Shown here piece by piece: positions 21,163-33,905 of a DNA stretch of 64,000 bases. The translations under genes were made by a program, and so were the position numbers. Position 1 is the first letter of the stretch. Each line of letters opens with the position of its first letter. Source of the stretch: Capsicum annuum (Eukaryota; Streptophyta; Magnoliopsida; Solanales; Solanaceae); NCBI RefSeq assembly GCF_002878395.1, contig NC_061121.1, forward strand, positions 130,570,870 through 130,634,869, written 5' to 3'. A model generated the notes under the pieces. The model searched no databases. It was not told the origin of the DNA and saw nothing but the letters and a program-made list of their open reading frames with translations.

Positions 21163-22110
21163 AGTGCCTCAAATGGCGCTATCTTAATGCTTGAATGGTA
21201 TCCATTATTATAGATGAACTAATGTAATGTTAAGTGCTACACCCACTATCCTCCAAGGTCCATAACATAATCCTAGAGCATATCCTCAAGAAATTGAATA
21301 GTCCGCTCCAACTATCCCTCGGTCTGAGGATGAAAAAAAGCTCTAAGGTCCACCTAAGTACCCAACTCCTCCTAAATAGTCCTCTGAATCTTGAAGTGAA
21401 TACAAATCCCATATATAAAATAATAGATATAGATACTCCATGTAGGTGAACTATATAACAAACATATATATGGGAAAAATGCTCAGCGCTAAACAATATC
21501 TGAATAGGAAGGAACTATGCTGATTTGGTCAACAAATCAATAATGACCAAAATGTCGTCAAAACAATGAGAGATGAAAGGCATGCCATTAACAAAGCCCA
21601 TAATGGTCAGCTTCTACTTATACTCGGGAATAGGTAATCTCTAAATTAAGCCATCTGGCCTCTGATACTCGGCCTTCACCTAATGACAACAAAGGTAATG
21701 AGCTACGAAGTCCGCTACATCTCATTTTATGCCACTCCACCAGTAGTTTTATCTCGAAACTGTATACATCTTAGCTGTCCTTGGGTAAATAGAATAACTA
21801 GAGATGTGAGCTTCATCCAATATTAATTGAACTAAGTATACAATTCTTGGAACATAAATGCAACCATATTACATCAGAATACCCTAAGAGTCCATGGTAC
21901 CCCTCCTAAACTCACCCCTCAGCAACCGATCATAGATGTCACAAAGTCCAATATCCTCAAACTAAATACTCAAAATCTCCTTAGCAGACCTAACCTCAAC
22001 ACTAGCAAGGATCCTCCTAATGTTAGAAATATCAAGTCAAACCATGATGTTTACTAAGGACTGGATGTACCATGTCAACGACTAGTCAGAAAAAAAATAG
22101 ATGCTAACTT
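21163..22110 (-). pseudogene. Integrase zinc-binding and catalytic part of element C
   Basis: On the minus strand: W-W-S-G-I-K, D-V-A-D-F-V-A, V-K-A-E-Y-Q-R-P near 21640-21760 (the HHCC/zinc region and its exit), M-G-F-V-N-G-M-P near 21590, a D-I-L-V-I-I-D core and S-A-E-H-F near 21480, and I-K-x-A-P-F-E-A-L-Y at the junction with solo LTR B. All match chromovirus integrase blocks in order. Many stops and shifts. Confidence 0.85.
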
Positions 22111-22650
22111 ACCCATACTCACTTCCTTTCAGCTCAAGGTGTCTACAGCCATATTTGCATTTCCCAGATGTTATACTATAGAGATGTCATAATCCTTCAG
22201 TAACTCCATCCACTTGCATTGTCTAAAATTTAGATCCTTTTGAGTCATAAGATGCTAGGGACATTACTGATTGGTGTAGAGCTTATAGTGACCACCATAC
22301 AAGTAATGCTTCTAAAATTTTAGCACAAAAACTACCATCGCTAACTCTAAGTCATAAGTGGGGTAGTTACACTCATGAATCTTCAGCGACCTTGATAGAT
22401 AAGAAATAACTCATCCTTATTAAATCAAAACACAACCCAAACCAACATTAGAAGCATCATAATATATGATAAATGCAATAACCTCAGCAAAATTAGTCAA
22501 TATAGGAGATAAAGTAAGAAAATCCATAAGATTCTAAAGTGTAGACTCTCACTCCTCAGACTACTAGAAAGGAATCTCCTTCTAGGTCAATCAAGTCATT
22601 GGTGCTGCAATAGTGGCAAGATCCTCAATGAGCCACTAGTAGTAACTTAC
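22110..22650 (-). pseudogene. RNase H of element C
   Basis: Minus-strand frame with [33 protein letters not shown] and a final A-V-D-T-L-S. This is the canonical series of gypsy RNase H ending in the A-D-A-L-S-R-like motif. Interrupted by stops. Confidence 0.88.
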
Positions 22651-23400
22651 CAAACTAATAAAGCTACTAACCTCAGTAAGAGATGCAGGTTTGGCCCAAT
22701 CACCAATAACCCTAATCTTTTATGGATCCACTATAATACCATCCTTAGACACCACATACCCTATAATAGAATTGAGCCAGAACTCTCACTTTAAGAATTT
22801 GGCAAAAAGCATATGGTCTATCAAAGTGTAAAGCAGAATCCTTAAATATAGCTCATGCTTTTCCCCACTTCTCAAAAATACAGGAATATCAATAGATAAA
22901 AACAATCATCAATTAGTCCAAATAAGGTCTGAACATGAAATTCATCAAATCCATAAATGAGGTTGGGGTATTAGTCAACACAAAAGACATCACTAGGATG
23001 TCATATTGCCAAAGTGGGTCTTGAAGGATTTCTTTGGGATTTTGTTAGCAAGAATTCTTAACTGTTGGTAGCTGGAATTCAAGTTAATCTAAGAGAACAC
23101 CATCACTCCTTGGAAGTAGTAAAATAAGTTACTAATATGAGGTATATGATGCCTATTCTTCACTATAACCTTACTTAGAATCCTATAACTGATAGACATA
23201 TGCAAAGATCCATCATTTTTCTTCATAAACAAGAAATGAGCACTTCAAGGTTACATACTTAGCCTAATGAAACCCTTAACTAGAAGATCCTTGAGCTGAG
23301 AATTTAGTTTCTTAAGCTCAAAATATGCTTTATGGTATAGTGACATAGAAAAAGGTCGGGTGTATGGCTGGAGATCAAAAATAAATTCAATATCACGCCC
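22650..23400 (-). pseudogene. Reverse transcriptase of element C
   Basis: The minus strand encodes M-S-F-V-L-T-N-T-P-T-S-F-M-D-L-M-N near 22950, the universal gypsy RT block before the catalytic loop. Just downstream the catalytic F-x-D-D loop is destroyed by a frameshift (F-I-Y then stop). Upstream, near 23290-23320, is the aagctcagaatttagttt-type region that corresponds to the K-x-Q-L-x-E-L start of RT. Confidence 0.85.
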
Positions 23401-23559
23401 ACAAGAAAGGCAATGTAAATTAATAAGAAAGACATTAGAAAATCATAAACTATAAGAACCGAATCCTGTGAAGGAATCTGCACACTAACATCATAAATAT
23501 AAGCTACTTAAGGCTACCATCCTCTTAGTAAAAGTATCCTAGCCAAAATATTAGAAATA

Positions 23560-24010
23560 ATCCCTATTATTGCATGGGTCAAAGATTTCCATACAACATG
23601 ATTGGGGGTATGTCAGGCAGTGCTAAGGTAATGGTCATAGTGAAGAAATCCTAGAATTCTTGATATGGGGATAATTAGTCTATGCCTAGAATCACATTAA
23701 AGTCTACCATATCTAATACAATAAAATCAACCTAAGTATTAAACTCTCGAATGGTTATAGTACATGATTTATAAGCCTGATCTACTACTAAAAAACCACC
23801 CGTGAGAGTAGATACATGTAATAACACAAATAAAAAATCCCATGATAACTCTAATTGTGGGGCATATTAGGTAGACACATATGAATAAGTGCATTTATAT
23901 CAAATAAATAAAAAGTTAGTTGATGGCACATTCAGATCATACCTTTAATAAAAAATTCTGAAGACTCAATCTCTAGTCTACCAAGTATATCATATAAGTA
24001 ACCTCATTCG
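23560..24010 (-). pseudogene. Retropepsin region of element C
   Basis: Minus-strand frame ends with F-I-V-L-D-M-V-D-F-N-V-I-L-G-I-D, the hallmark of the end of chromovirus protease (I-L-G-M-D-W-L in intact copies), followed by L-S-P-Y. The active-site part upstream is too decayed to read. It processes gag-pol in intact elements. Confidence 0.8.
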
Positions 24011-25490
24011 ACACCTGGTTAGGAGCCAAATTAACCACCGGTCCTACCTGCTTAAGAAATCCTTGATAACCCTAAGGACTATCTTATTGACCCTACATAC
24101 CACCTCTAGGTAGGGGCGATACTTCTTAAATCGGTGAAACACTCTACACTACTGTCACATTTTGCCAACACTAAAGAAAATACTCTAAAATACTGGCTGA
24201 AAACACCTCATAATAACACGGTGCTAGTGGTGTAATTTTCCTAAAAGATTTGATTATCATAGAATAGCAACCGTGACAAGAAAATATAGAATGTATACCT
24301 CTTAAAGACTGACCAATATTTTGGCTACGATGGTTACTATAGTTGGGAAAACCCCCATCTATAATATGAAATGCGGCATAAACGAGCCAACTAGACTGGC
24401 CCTAATGCTAATAAGACCGAAGATGAGGGTACTTAACTCAAGAATTATGGCCACTAAAGTGTGAGCTGAGTCCTACTAAAAGTATGCTGGAAATAGGGCC
24501 TCTTATTGCTGCCCCATTGGGCCTTGCGATACATCTCCTTCATAGCCTGAGCATAACTAGAAATCTTAATAAAAGAATTACCAGTGGCAACCAAACTTTG
24601 AGTATCCATGAGAAGAAAAAGTCTAAGACCCCAAACAAAACACTAAATTTTACTTATATTCTATTGATAAAATAGTTCTAGCATGCTTAGCTAACTTATG
24701 AAATTGAGCCGCATACTCAAGGATTGTTATAAAATCCTACTCCAATCTTGATAACTGATCACTCTAGTTCTATCTAAGGCTGCGGGGCATATAGTTCTCT
24801 AAGAAAACCTCAAAGAACTGAGTCTTTAAAAAAAGTAGAAATTCAACTAGCCTTGATTCTAGATAACCTCTCCACTAATGTCTACCGGTCGTGACTTGCG
24901 AAAAAGTAGTGTAGTCAACCCATTAATCTCAACTAAGCCCAAATTATGGATCTTATCTTCACAAATAGTAAGTAACTCAAACGCATTCTCACCTAGTGGC
25001 CCAAAATACCTAGGCAGAGTTAATCTCTGAAATCTTCCCAATATCTTTTGTTGCTCATTGGATATAGCAGGATGAATGAGTATTAACTAAGAAATTATCG
25101 ACGTTTTAGAGTTCTCAAATTTGGGGGTCGTAGCTACAGGCTGTGCCCCAACTTTTATAACACTTTGATTTGCAAATTAAGCATAATCAGAGGTGCACCA
25201 CCAAATTAATCTAGAAACTAAACTGAAGTACCTATAATCAGTGATAAAGGAATAAATATTGATTGAGCCTAGGTTGCTCGATGACCCACCATTTGCTAGG
25301 GTGGAGGAATCTCTAGTGTAGGAGTAGGAATAGGACCTAGTGAAGGCTCTCTAACTAGACCACTAGCTGGGTTTTCATTTATTGCCTGCCCTCAATATCT
25401 ATGTCGGCCATGACCTTTGATAGGATTCCTAGTAGTGGACTATGGGTCCTTATCTCCAATAGGAGTAGTTTGTATCCTAGACATTTAAGA
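24011..25490 (-). pseudogene. gag of element C
   Basis: From about 25480 downward: a start-like ATG, then F-Q-R-L-T-L-P-R-Y-F-G-P-L-G-E-N-A-F-E-L-L (24980-25041) and I-H-N-L-G-L-V-E, which match the N-terminal capsid block of Del/Tekay-like gag. Further down a decayed region near 24100-24200 is where the zinc knuckle should lie. The only open pieces are about 60 codons. Confidence 0.75.
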
Positions 25491-25670
25491 AAGAATTAAA
25501 ATATGTGAATGATAGTATCCAATATGGACTCATAAAACTAAATTAGTAAAGGAAGTGAAGATTTCTTATTAATGTCAAATAGCCTCCCAAAGATAATAAA
25601 CACATGTCATCCTTTAAATCGGTGGGACTCTACTAGACACTTGGTCTTGTTCCAACAATACTAGTGAACC

Positions 25671-25690
25671 TAGGCTCTAAAATCATTCCA
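25671..25690 (-). other. Degenerate primer-binding site of element C
   Basis: The plus-strand taggctctaaaatcattcca is the complement of a TGG...AGAGCC site for initiator-Met tRNA with an insertion in the middle. It lies directly against the LTR end at 25691, as element E shows with a cleaner copy (32241-32253). Confidence 0.55.
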
Positions 25691-27293
25691 TCATGATCAA
25701 ATTTAATAGTTCATGATGGCACCTTCTTTAATCCTCTAGTAGGTATGCCAAACTGTACCCCAGAACAAAAGTAATGGGCTAGTTGGTGGAAAATAGTTTA
25801 AATGCTGAAAATATAAAATAATTAGGCTGCAAGCAATAAACCATAAGAATGATAGCATAGCTAAAGATAAATACAGAAAGAATAAAGTATCCCATGACAT
25901 AGTAAGGTAGGTATAAGAGCTTTTAACGAAAGAATAATAGTACTAGTGGTATAAAATGCTCAATAGTATAGATTAAAAAGACAATCAAAATAGAAGAAGT
26001 AGAGAAAGTCAACCCGACACCAAAAGCACACCTAATCTTTGAACTCTAACAAATACTAGTACAGACATTAAAAATGACATCAAGTACTCAAAACTAATTC
26101 AAAAAAGATGTGGGAGTGTAGTATGAGTACCAAAATAATGAGTAATTAATAAACATCACCAATCGAGTAAGCTAAATCATAATAAAATTACAAGAAGGTA
26201 AACTATAGTTAAAAAAGAGACAAACCTAGAATAATTCTAAACACTAAAAATAGATAACCGAGTATATAATATCAAAAAAAAAGAAACTAACTACCACAGT
26301 TCCAAATAAGAGTAAAGAATCCCCTCGAGCCCCCATAAGCCCAATTGACCTAATCAAGAGAGAAGTAATGAAAATAATAATCCCAAAGCCCTTATTTTTA
26401 AAATCGTAACTATGTTTTCCCCAAGACATGGTCAACGGACTCAAATAGGTTCCATTACCAACATAATTTTAAAATTAATCTTAATATCATAATTATCGAA
26501 TTCAAATAGGTCTCAATATCATAATTGTTGGATTCAATCTTGTCTTAATATCATAATTGCTAGACTTGAACTAGTCTTAATATCATAATTGCTAGAATCA
26601 AGCTGGTCTTAATATCATAATTATCGGACTTGAACGAATCTTTCTATCATAATTGTCAGACTCAAACTGGTCTTAATAACATAAATGCAAAAATCTAACT
26701 AGTCTTAATAGTCTAAGTACAAGCCTAGTAAACCTCAAGAGATGTCTAAACCCTTATTAAGCTGAATAATTTAAATAGGATGACAAAAAAAGCCCTTTTA
26801 TTGCTAAGAGGACTCATTACAATATTACCTAGAGTGGGCTAGTGGACCCTATTTCAAACCTCAAAAGTTTATTATAATAAATTTCTAAATTAGAGTAAGG
26901 TCCCAAAGACTCGCTACAAGGTACTAAATAAGTCTCATTAGGTCCTAAGGTAGAAATTCAACATAATTTAGGTCAAATCTGCTTAAATACATCTCCTTAA
27001 CCAGCTAGATAATTCAAATTTTTCTAACTATACAAACAAGTTGTAAGATCCCAATACAAAACTAACATAATATCATACAAGTAACATAAAAAAGATCAAT
27101 TTATCAAGAGAATAACCTATACTACTTGGATGCCAAAGAATACCCTATAAAGTAGGCTAAATTGGAGATTTTCTTTTCTGAGAAGCCTCCTCACTGTTAC
27201 AATGAGGAAATGACTTTCCTAAGCTCACCAACACCCCACGATCACCCAAGGATCAATCTCCTAATTTTGTTTCAAAACCTAACTGTAATACCC
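25691..27293 (-). mobile_element. 5' LTR of element C, truncated by element D
   Basis: Starts tcatgatcaaatttaatag and shares phrases with the 3' LTR at 14470 (acaaaagtaatgggctagt, tggtggaaaatag, the 32-bp array, actttcctaagctcacca, ccccacgatcaccca). It stops at 27293, where TGTAATACCCC of LTR D begins. The missing part is not found after element D. Confidence 0.75.
26486..26710. repeat. 32-bp tandem repeat inside LTR C
   Basis: atcataatt starts at 26486, 26518, 26550, 26582, 26614 and 26646: an exact 32-bp step for six units. The unit is atcataattgtcggactcaa plus actggtcttaat with variants. Confidence 0.93.
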
Positions 27294-29608
27294 CGTGAAT
27301 TTCAACTAATAGTAGAACCCTATTTCAAGCTTGTTAGAAATAATGTTAGTGATTTGGTAGAAACATGATCTAGCTTGATGAGTATTAGGGCCTCAAAAGT
27401 GTCCTAGCTATTAGACGAATCAAAACATTCCTTGCCGATTAAATTCTTGAGATGGATATTGGTATGGTCAACTTTAAATGAGCATATCTCTCATTATACT
27501 ATGAATTTCTGAGCTCATAATCCACCAAAAGATATATAATTGAATTATCTTTCCAACGATACCAATTTCACCAAAGTCCGTTATCGAAGCAAAGAGTTAT
27601 GCCCATTTTACTCCAGTGTATCAGCCTGGAAGTTTCGTGATGACATTTTGTGATGACTTGTCACAAGCCTGACGACTTACAACAAAAGTTGTCACCATAA
27701 GCAGAAAGTCATAAAATCCAACATTTTGTGATGACTTGTCACAAGTTTGACGGCTTGTCACAAAATGTCGTCAACCTTAAGCCAAAAATAAAAAAATCCA
27801 CCCTTTTGTGGCGACATTTCGTGACGACTTGTCACAAGTCTGACGACTTATCACGAATGTCGTCAGCTATTTTTTCAGCAATTTAATGACATTTTTGAAA
27901 GGGTATTTTGGTCTTTTTCCTGCACTTTCTACGACTTATAACCCTTAGAGAACGTATTTTCTTCTATTTCTCTTTAGTTAAACATCTCAAAATTTTCTGC
28001 ACTCCTTCAACCATAAGGTTAGGGTTTCAACATTAAAACCTAATTATCTAGAGATTCAACCGTGAGAATTCAATAATTCTTGCATATTTGAATTCCCCGT
28101 TAAGAGGGTTATGAGGGACACCCAATAGTTCGTAAATAACCTTCCGAAATTTTTGAAGTCATCCCTAAGCTCCAAGTTTAAGGTATGTGGTTTTGAACAA
28201 GAACACTCTTTTGTTCTTGTATCCAAAAGTTACATATTTTCATAAAGTATTTCGTAAATTCATGGAGAATTCTTATCATGTTATTATATTATTAGTTTTA
28301 TGAAACTATGTCTTACCCAAGCTTTGAGCTGTAATATTATTATGCATATTAATGTTTTAAATTGTCAATTTATGGTTTAAGTTGCATAATTCAACGTCTA
28401 TATCATGTTTTGAAAATTTCAAGTCCTATTGTTGTGAATTGAACCATATGGTTAAATCATGAGATGTTACCATTTTTTAAAGAATATCAAGAAGTGAGTT
28501 TTGATTGTAAATTCAGATAGAAATCCAAATTCTTGAGTTTGAAGTTAAGGGGATGTATTTTGGCTCCCATTATATATATGTATTGTTGAATTATTTTAAG
28601 GTGGATTTTCTAAAGTTCTGAGCTAAGAATCGAGTTGGGATTGATTCCGAGGTTTCATGCCCCAGAACTATGTGCGTCCATAGGTTCTTGATATACCCCA
28701 AGTGTGTTAAGATAGTGATCACTAAAATTAAGGTCTTATCCGATGGAAAGGATAGAACAACTCTCCCCAACGTGGGTAAGACATTGGAATCCATGTAGCT
28801 CACATGGTTTATGTTGGTTAAGAGAAACTCTCTATGTTCCTAAAGTTCTCTAAGCTCTAAAGTCTTCCAAGTTTCAAAGAGTTTTAGTCTTAAAGTTACA
28901 AAGTTTTGAAAGTATAAGTGTTTTGAAAGCTATGGTGTTAATAATTTCAGTTGTCATGATAATTTGAGGTTTTAAGTAAAAGCATGATGACTTATGAGTC
29001 TTGTGGCACATATTTATTTCAAGCTACGTGAGTATGTTTTACACCATGAAGGTTTTATATAAAAGTTTATGATATTGAGTATTTTAATTGCACACTCCCC
29101 CATATGCTCAGTACATTCCCAAAGTACTAACCCACATATTTTGTCTATGTACCATATATTCTCGTAATGTAGGTTTAGGTACTCAGTCTCAGCCTTACTA
29201 GTGATCCTTTCGAGCACTCCTATCTATATATTAGCCGTGGTGAGTCCTTATGTTTTGGGGACCGATTATTCTTAGACTTCCAATTTTATTTAGTAGCTAT
29301 TTAATTCTTGTCAGTTGAGTATGAGTCAGCTGGGGACCTGTCCCAATGGCTCTCTAGTTTGGAGTAGTAGAGGTTTGTCAGACTGGTCATTAGATTATCA
29401 GCAGTTTGAGATTTTCTTTGAGTTGTAGTTTGTACAGACTAAGTATTTCATTCATATTTCTCATTTTATGATGTCACAGTGTTGAGTTCATGCTTTTTAT
29501 CTTCAAGTAAGCTAATATATGAAGTAGAAGGCTCAAAGGGTTAGCTTGGGGCTACTTGTAGCCTTAATCATCATGTGATGGTTCGGGACTCGATTGCGGG
29601 GTGTTACA
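27294..29608 (+). mobile_element. LTR D (2.3 kb) of a gypsy element
   Basis: Begins TGTAATACCCC and ends GGGGTGTTACA, with the primer-binding site four bases later. It contains an imperfect 80-90 bp repeat block at 27640-27870 and the family phrase gtagctcacatggtttatg (28796). The same internal phrases occur in the solo LTR 41902-44315 and LTR L 57373-59742, so these three are one family. Confidence 0.9.
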
Positions 29609-29612
29609 AACT

Positions 29613-29624
29613 TGGTATCAAAGC
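29613..29624 (+). other. Primer-binding site (initiator-Met tRNA) of element D
   Basis: TGGTATCAAAGC, one mismatch from the canonical TGGTATCAGAGC complementary to the 3' end of initiator-Met tRNA. It lies four bases after the LTR end. Confidence 0.9.
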
Positions 29625-29816
29625 CTAAGTTTTAGAGAGTCCTAGGGAGTCTGACAAGCTGTGTTAAGTAGAGTCTTGATCATCGGTGTGTAGCGCACCA
29701 CATCTATGAGCAACAGGCTATGAAATATTTTAGGAACAAGTTTTTTCTTCCTCACAAGTCCATCATGCTCAAGTTGTCTCTCTCAGCTATTAATTCGTGC
29801 TCTCTTATTTCAGATT

Positions 29817-31130
29817 ATGCCTCCCTGCTGAGCTCAAAGAAATAACAATGATCAGCAACCTCAGCCCACTGATCCTCTGAATGAAAGCGTGTCCCACATC
29901 GAATTCAGGGCATCCTTCCAGGCATTGGCCTAAGCTGTCACTGTCCAGGCCAATCAAGCCACAGATCCTTAATTGCAAGGAGGTGACTTAGCTACTGCCA
30001 GAATTTGTGACTTTATGTGGATGTATCCGCCAAATTTTTATGGGTAAAAGGTAGGGGAAGACCCACAGTTATATCTTGAGGAGATAAGGAAGATCAAACA
30101 GCTAATGCGTGTGTCTGAAGAAGATTATATAGAGTTAGCATCTTACAGGTTGAAGGACATTGTGTATGACTGGGTGGTTTCTTGGAGGAAGGCTAGAGGG
30201 AAGGGTGATGCTCCCATTATCTGGAAGATGTTCCAAAATGCATTCTTGGATAGGTTCTTTACTTTGGAGTTAAGAGAGGTGAAGATTGAAGAGTTTGTGA
30301 ACTTGAGACAGGGCTCTATGAGTATTAAGGAGTACTGCTTAATGTTCAATCAGCTAGCAAAATATGCACCTGACTTGATCTCCGACGCCCTAACTGGTAT
30401 GAGAAAGTTTATGATAGGTATGTTAGGCTTAGTACTAAAAGAATGCTGCATTGCTATGTTGAACAAGGAGATGGATTTGTCTAGGCTAATGATCTATACA
30501 CAGTAACTTGAGGAGGATAAGATAAGGGAAAAAGATAGAGCGAGAGGTAACAAGAGAGCCAGGTCTGAACTACACGAGTATGGTTGACTAGATCCCAGGG
30601 AGGGAACCACCCTCAGTTCCAGAGTTGTTCTTCGATGCCAGCACCCTTATCCGCTAGTGTCCCAGTGCTTAGAGATAGGCTAGAGCAGGGAAACATGTCT
30701 TCTATGTCCAGGCCTCAGCAGAGTGTGAGAAGCAAGCCCAACTTTCCTCCTTGTGCCAAGTGTGGTAGAAACCATTTGGGTTAGTATTTGGTTGAACAAT
30801 GTGGTTGTTTTGGATGTGGAAGATAGGCCACATTCTTAGAGAGTGCCCATATCCCAGGTAGGGAAGCAAAGATACCCAACCCTAGACCCAGGCCACTAGT
30901 GCATCAGCTTCCACAACTCGTCCAGCTCCTTCTTAGGGGGCTTCTTCAAGTATTGCTGGCGAGCAGCGCCAAAATAGGTTCTATGCCCTACCTTCCCATC
31001 ATGAGCAGGAGGACTCTCCAAGAACTACCATCTTTGAGCCAACAAATATGATAGCTCCTACTGAATCTTCACTAAAACCTAGGCCTCTTATCATTACCCT
31101 CATGGTGCATCTCCTTTATCACCCGAGTGT
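29817..31130 (+). pseudogene. gag of element D, truncated
   Basis: ATG at 29817-29819 is followed by MPPC, then a TGA at codon 5 and further stops. From 30105 a frame of 133 codons is open: S-Y-R-L-K-D-I-V-Y-D-W, F-Q-N-A-F-L-D-R-F-F, E-F-V-N-L-R-Q-G-S-M-S-I-K-E-Y-C and Y-A-P-D-L, the standard retrotransposon gag capsid series. Zinc-knuckle remnants C-A-K-C-G-R-N-H-L-G and C-F-G-C-G-R follow at 30754-30830, the second with a stop after G-R. The element ends near 31130, just before a protease would begin. Confidence 0.9.
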
Positions 31131-31135
31131 GCTCT

Positions 31136-32070
31136 GATAGCTAAGAAAAAGATCTACCCACAACAACTACACTTCGTAATGAAATAATAATTGGAAGTCT
31201 CAACCCTCTAACAAAGTATTGAACGCTCTCATACTTAGTATCCAAAATAGATGTTGAATACCTAGCCAAATCGTTAAAATGAGCCTCATACTCTATAATA
31301 GTCATAAAACCCTGCTCCAATCTAGAGAACTGATCCCTTAGCCAATCTATAATATTGAGAGGCATGTACTTGTCAAAGAATATCTTAAATAACTAGGCCC
31401 AAGTCAAGGGAGAAGATCCAACTAGTTTAGAATCTACTAAACCTCTCCACCAATGTCGAGAAACTAAATCCAACTAAAATGTTTTTTAATCCATAGTATA
31501 AGGACCAAATTAAGGATCCTTTGTTCACAAGAAAGTAGGAACTCATATGTATCCTCTACCGGTGCACTAGAAAACCTAGGCGAAGCCAATCTCAAGAACT
31601 TCACAACAACTTCTGCTCCTTCGAAGAAATAATAGGCTAACCAACCACTAGCTAAATAACTCTCAACTGGGTAAATACTGATGTAGCAGGAACCTCAACT
31701 CTTGGAGTTGCAGCTATAGGCTGCGCCCCCTCCTTAATACAACTCTTATTTGTATACTGTGAACCACTAACTAAACATAATAGTTGAACCAACATATATC
31801 TAAGAACTAAATAAGAAATAAACCCTGGTGGAGACTAGGCTGGCCCCTGGCCCACCATAAACTAGGGAAAAAGAATCTCTAGCTGAAGAGTGGGAATAGG
31901 ATTTAAGAAAAGTAAACTATCCTAGACTATAGATGTGAACGTATCCCTTCGTTGGCCATGACCTCTAGGTTATCCACAAACATAAGTAGGATCCCTAGGC
32001 TTGGTCTCAGAACCCTTGTCTCGGGTAGCAGTAGCACGTGTCCTGGCTATCTGCAAAAAAGTAAAGTAAA
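31136..32070 (-). pseudogene. gag of element E, truncated
   Basis: The open frame 31141-31365 encodes W-L-R-D-Q-F-S-R-L-E-Q-G-F-M-T-I-I-E-Y-E-A-H-F-N-D-L-A-R-Y, the capsid block of gypsy gag. Upstream (31560-31620) is the F-S-x-A-P-V-E-D-like segment homologous to element C gag. The start region lies near 32065. The frame is cut at about 31136 where the oppositely oriented element D ends, so pol is missing. Confidence 0.85.
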
Positions 32071-32240
32071 GGGAATACTTATACAACAAACTCAGACTCG
32101 TAGAACGATATGATTGAATGAAGTGAAGAACTCCTAAGAATGTCCCATAGCCTCCCAAAAATAGGAAAAGGGCATCATCTTTTTGATTCATAGGACTATA
32201 CTAGACAATTACTCTTGTACCAATAATACCAGCGAAACCT

Positions 32241-32253
32241 GGCTCTAATACCA
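32241..32253 (-). other. Primer-binding site of element E
   Basis: On the minus strand TGGTATTAGAGCC, one change from the canonical TGGTATCAGAGCC. It sits three bases from the LTR end TTGTGACA at 32257. Confidence 0.88.
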
Positions 32254-33664
32254 ATTTGTCACAACTAAATTTATAAGACATTATGGTACCTCCTAAATCC
32301 CATAAGAAAGTAAGACAAACCATAAACCGGAGCAAACTCAATGGGTTAATTCAGTAGGAAATGCCCAACATAGGCAAAATTTTAAGATCATAATTTATAA
32401 ATAACAAAGGTTCTAGATACAACAAATAGTCACTACAAGATATCAATCCCACAACCTAGTAGAGCTAATTTAAGAGCATTTAATAGTGTTAATACAACTC
32501 AAATTATAGAATAGTCAATACATCTGCCTTGAAGCAACACTCAAAATAAAGATAGAGAGAAATAGGTGACTAGATCATCAAAAGCACACCTTATCTCATA
32601 AAAGCAATAACCACATGAACAACGGTTAATGATAATAGGTAGAACTCAGATGTTCAACAAAAAGGTAGAAAATTATAGTATGAGTACCAAGACAACAGGT
32701 ACTCAGTAGGCATCATCGTCCTACTAAGCTAAATCATGATTTATGTATAATAAAATGTAAGATAGCATAACTAATTAAGGATACAGAAATGAACCTAAAT
32801 CATCTCCAAAATTGCTATACATAATAAGCAATTAAGTCAAAATAATAATATAACATAAGGCATTAACACATGCCAACCGATATTCGAACATAATAAGCTA
32901 ATAAATCAAAATAATAACATATCATAAAGCATTAACATAAGCAACACAAACTACAAAATTGGCTACCATACATTAATTGATCAAAAATGTAATGAACTCA
33001 TGACAATCTCCCATATGCCTTGAGAGTACACCTAAGAGGAGAAGAAAACAATAAACTATCATTATAGCTAACTTTAGTCGTCATTTAACCACCATCCCAT
33101 AATTATCATCATTCAATAATTTACGATATTTCATAATTTACCAATATTTTATAATATACTCACATGCCATAGTGCTACCATCATTGAATCAAATCATAAT
33201 TAATTATCACTAGTTATCGATCTATGAGCTAACTATCTTTTATTAACTAATATCTTTGATTAGTAACCATCATATAGCCTCTAGACATTATTAAAAAACT
33301 ATTCTCCACATATCCACTAACCATCATATATAAGATAACCATTATTTATCAGCTAACATCATTTATCAACTAATATCATTTATTAACTAATCACGATTTA
33401 CCAACTAATCCCCGTTTATCAACTAGACATTGTTAGACACTCAAGCAACATCCACACTTCTCCATATTTAGCACTAATAATCAACTATACCATTTTATAA
33501 ATATGTATCACTTACTAACTATAACTAGCACCACTAATGTCAAAAACATAAAAAAATTTCATATAAGTAGACATAAGCATATAGTTGCCATACGTATGAC
33601 ATAGCCGAACTTGAATCGGTATATTAACACATAGGCAGATCAATATAATCATCCTCTATACTTT

Positions 33665-33905
33665 TAGTGTATCAATATCATCACAATCATCCTTCATCCT
33701 TTCTGGGTATCATTATATCATCACAATATCCTCCGTCATTACCAGGCATCAATATATCATCATAATCATCCTCCAACCTCCCTGTGTATCAACATATCAA
33801 CAAAATATTCTCCATTCTTACCCCACATCAATATATCGTCATAATAATCCTCCAGACTTATTGGGTTTCAATATCATCATAGTATCCTTCATCCTTGTCG
33901 AATAT
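33665..33905. repeat. About 39-bp tandem repeat inside LTR E
   Basis: gtatcaatatatcatcac-like starts occur at 33669, 33707, 33746, 33786, 33825 and 33865, a 38-40 bp step. Each is followed by aatcatcctcc and a variable linker. Confidence 0.88.
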
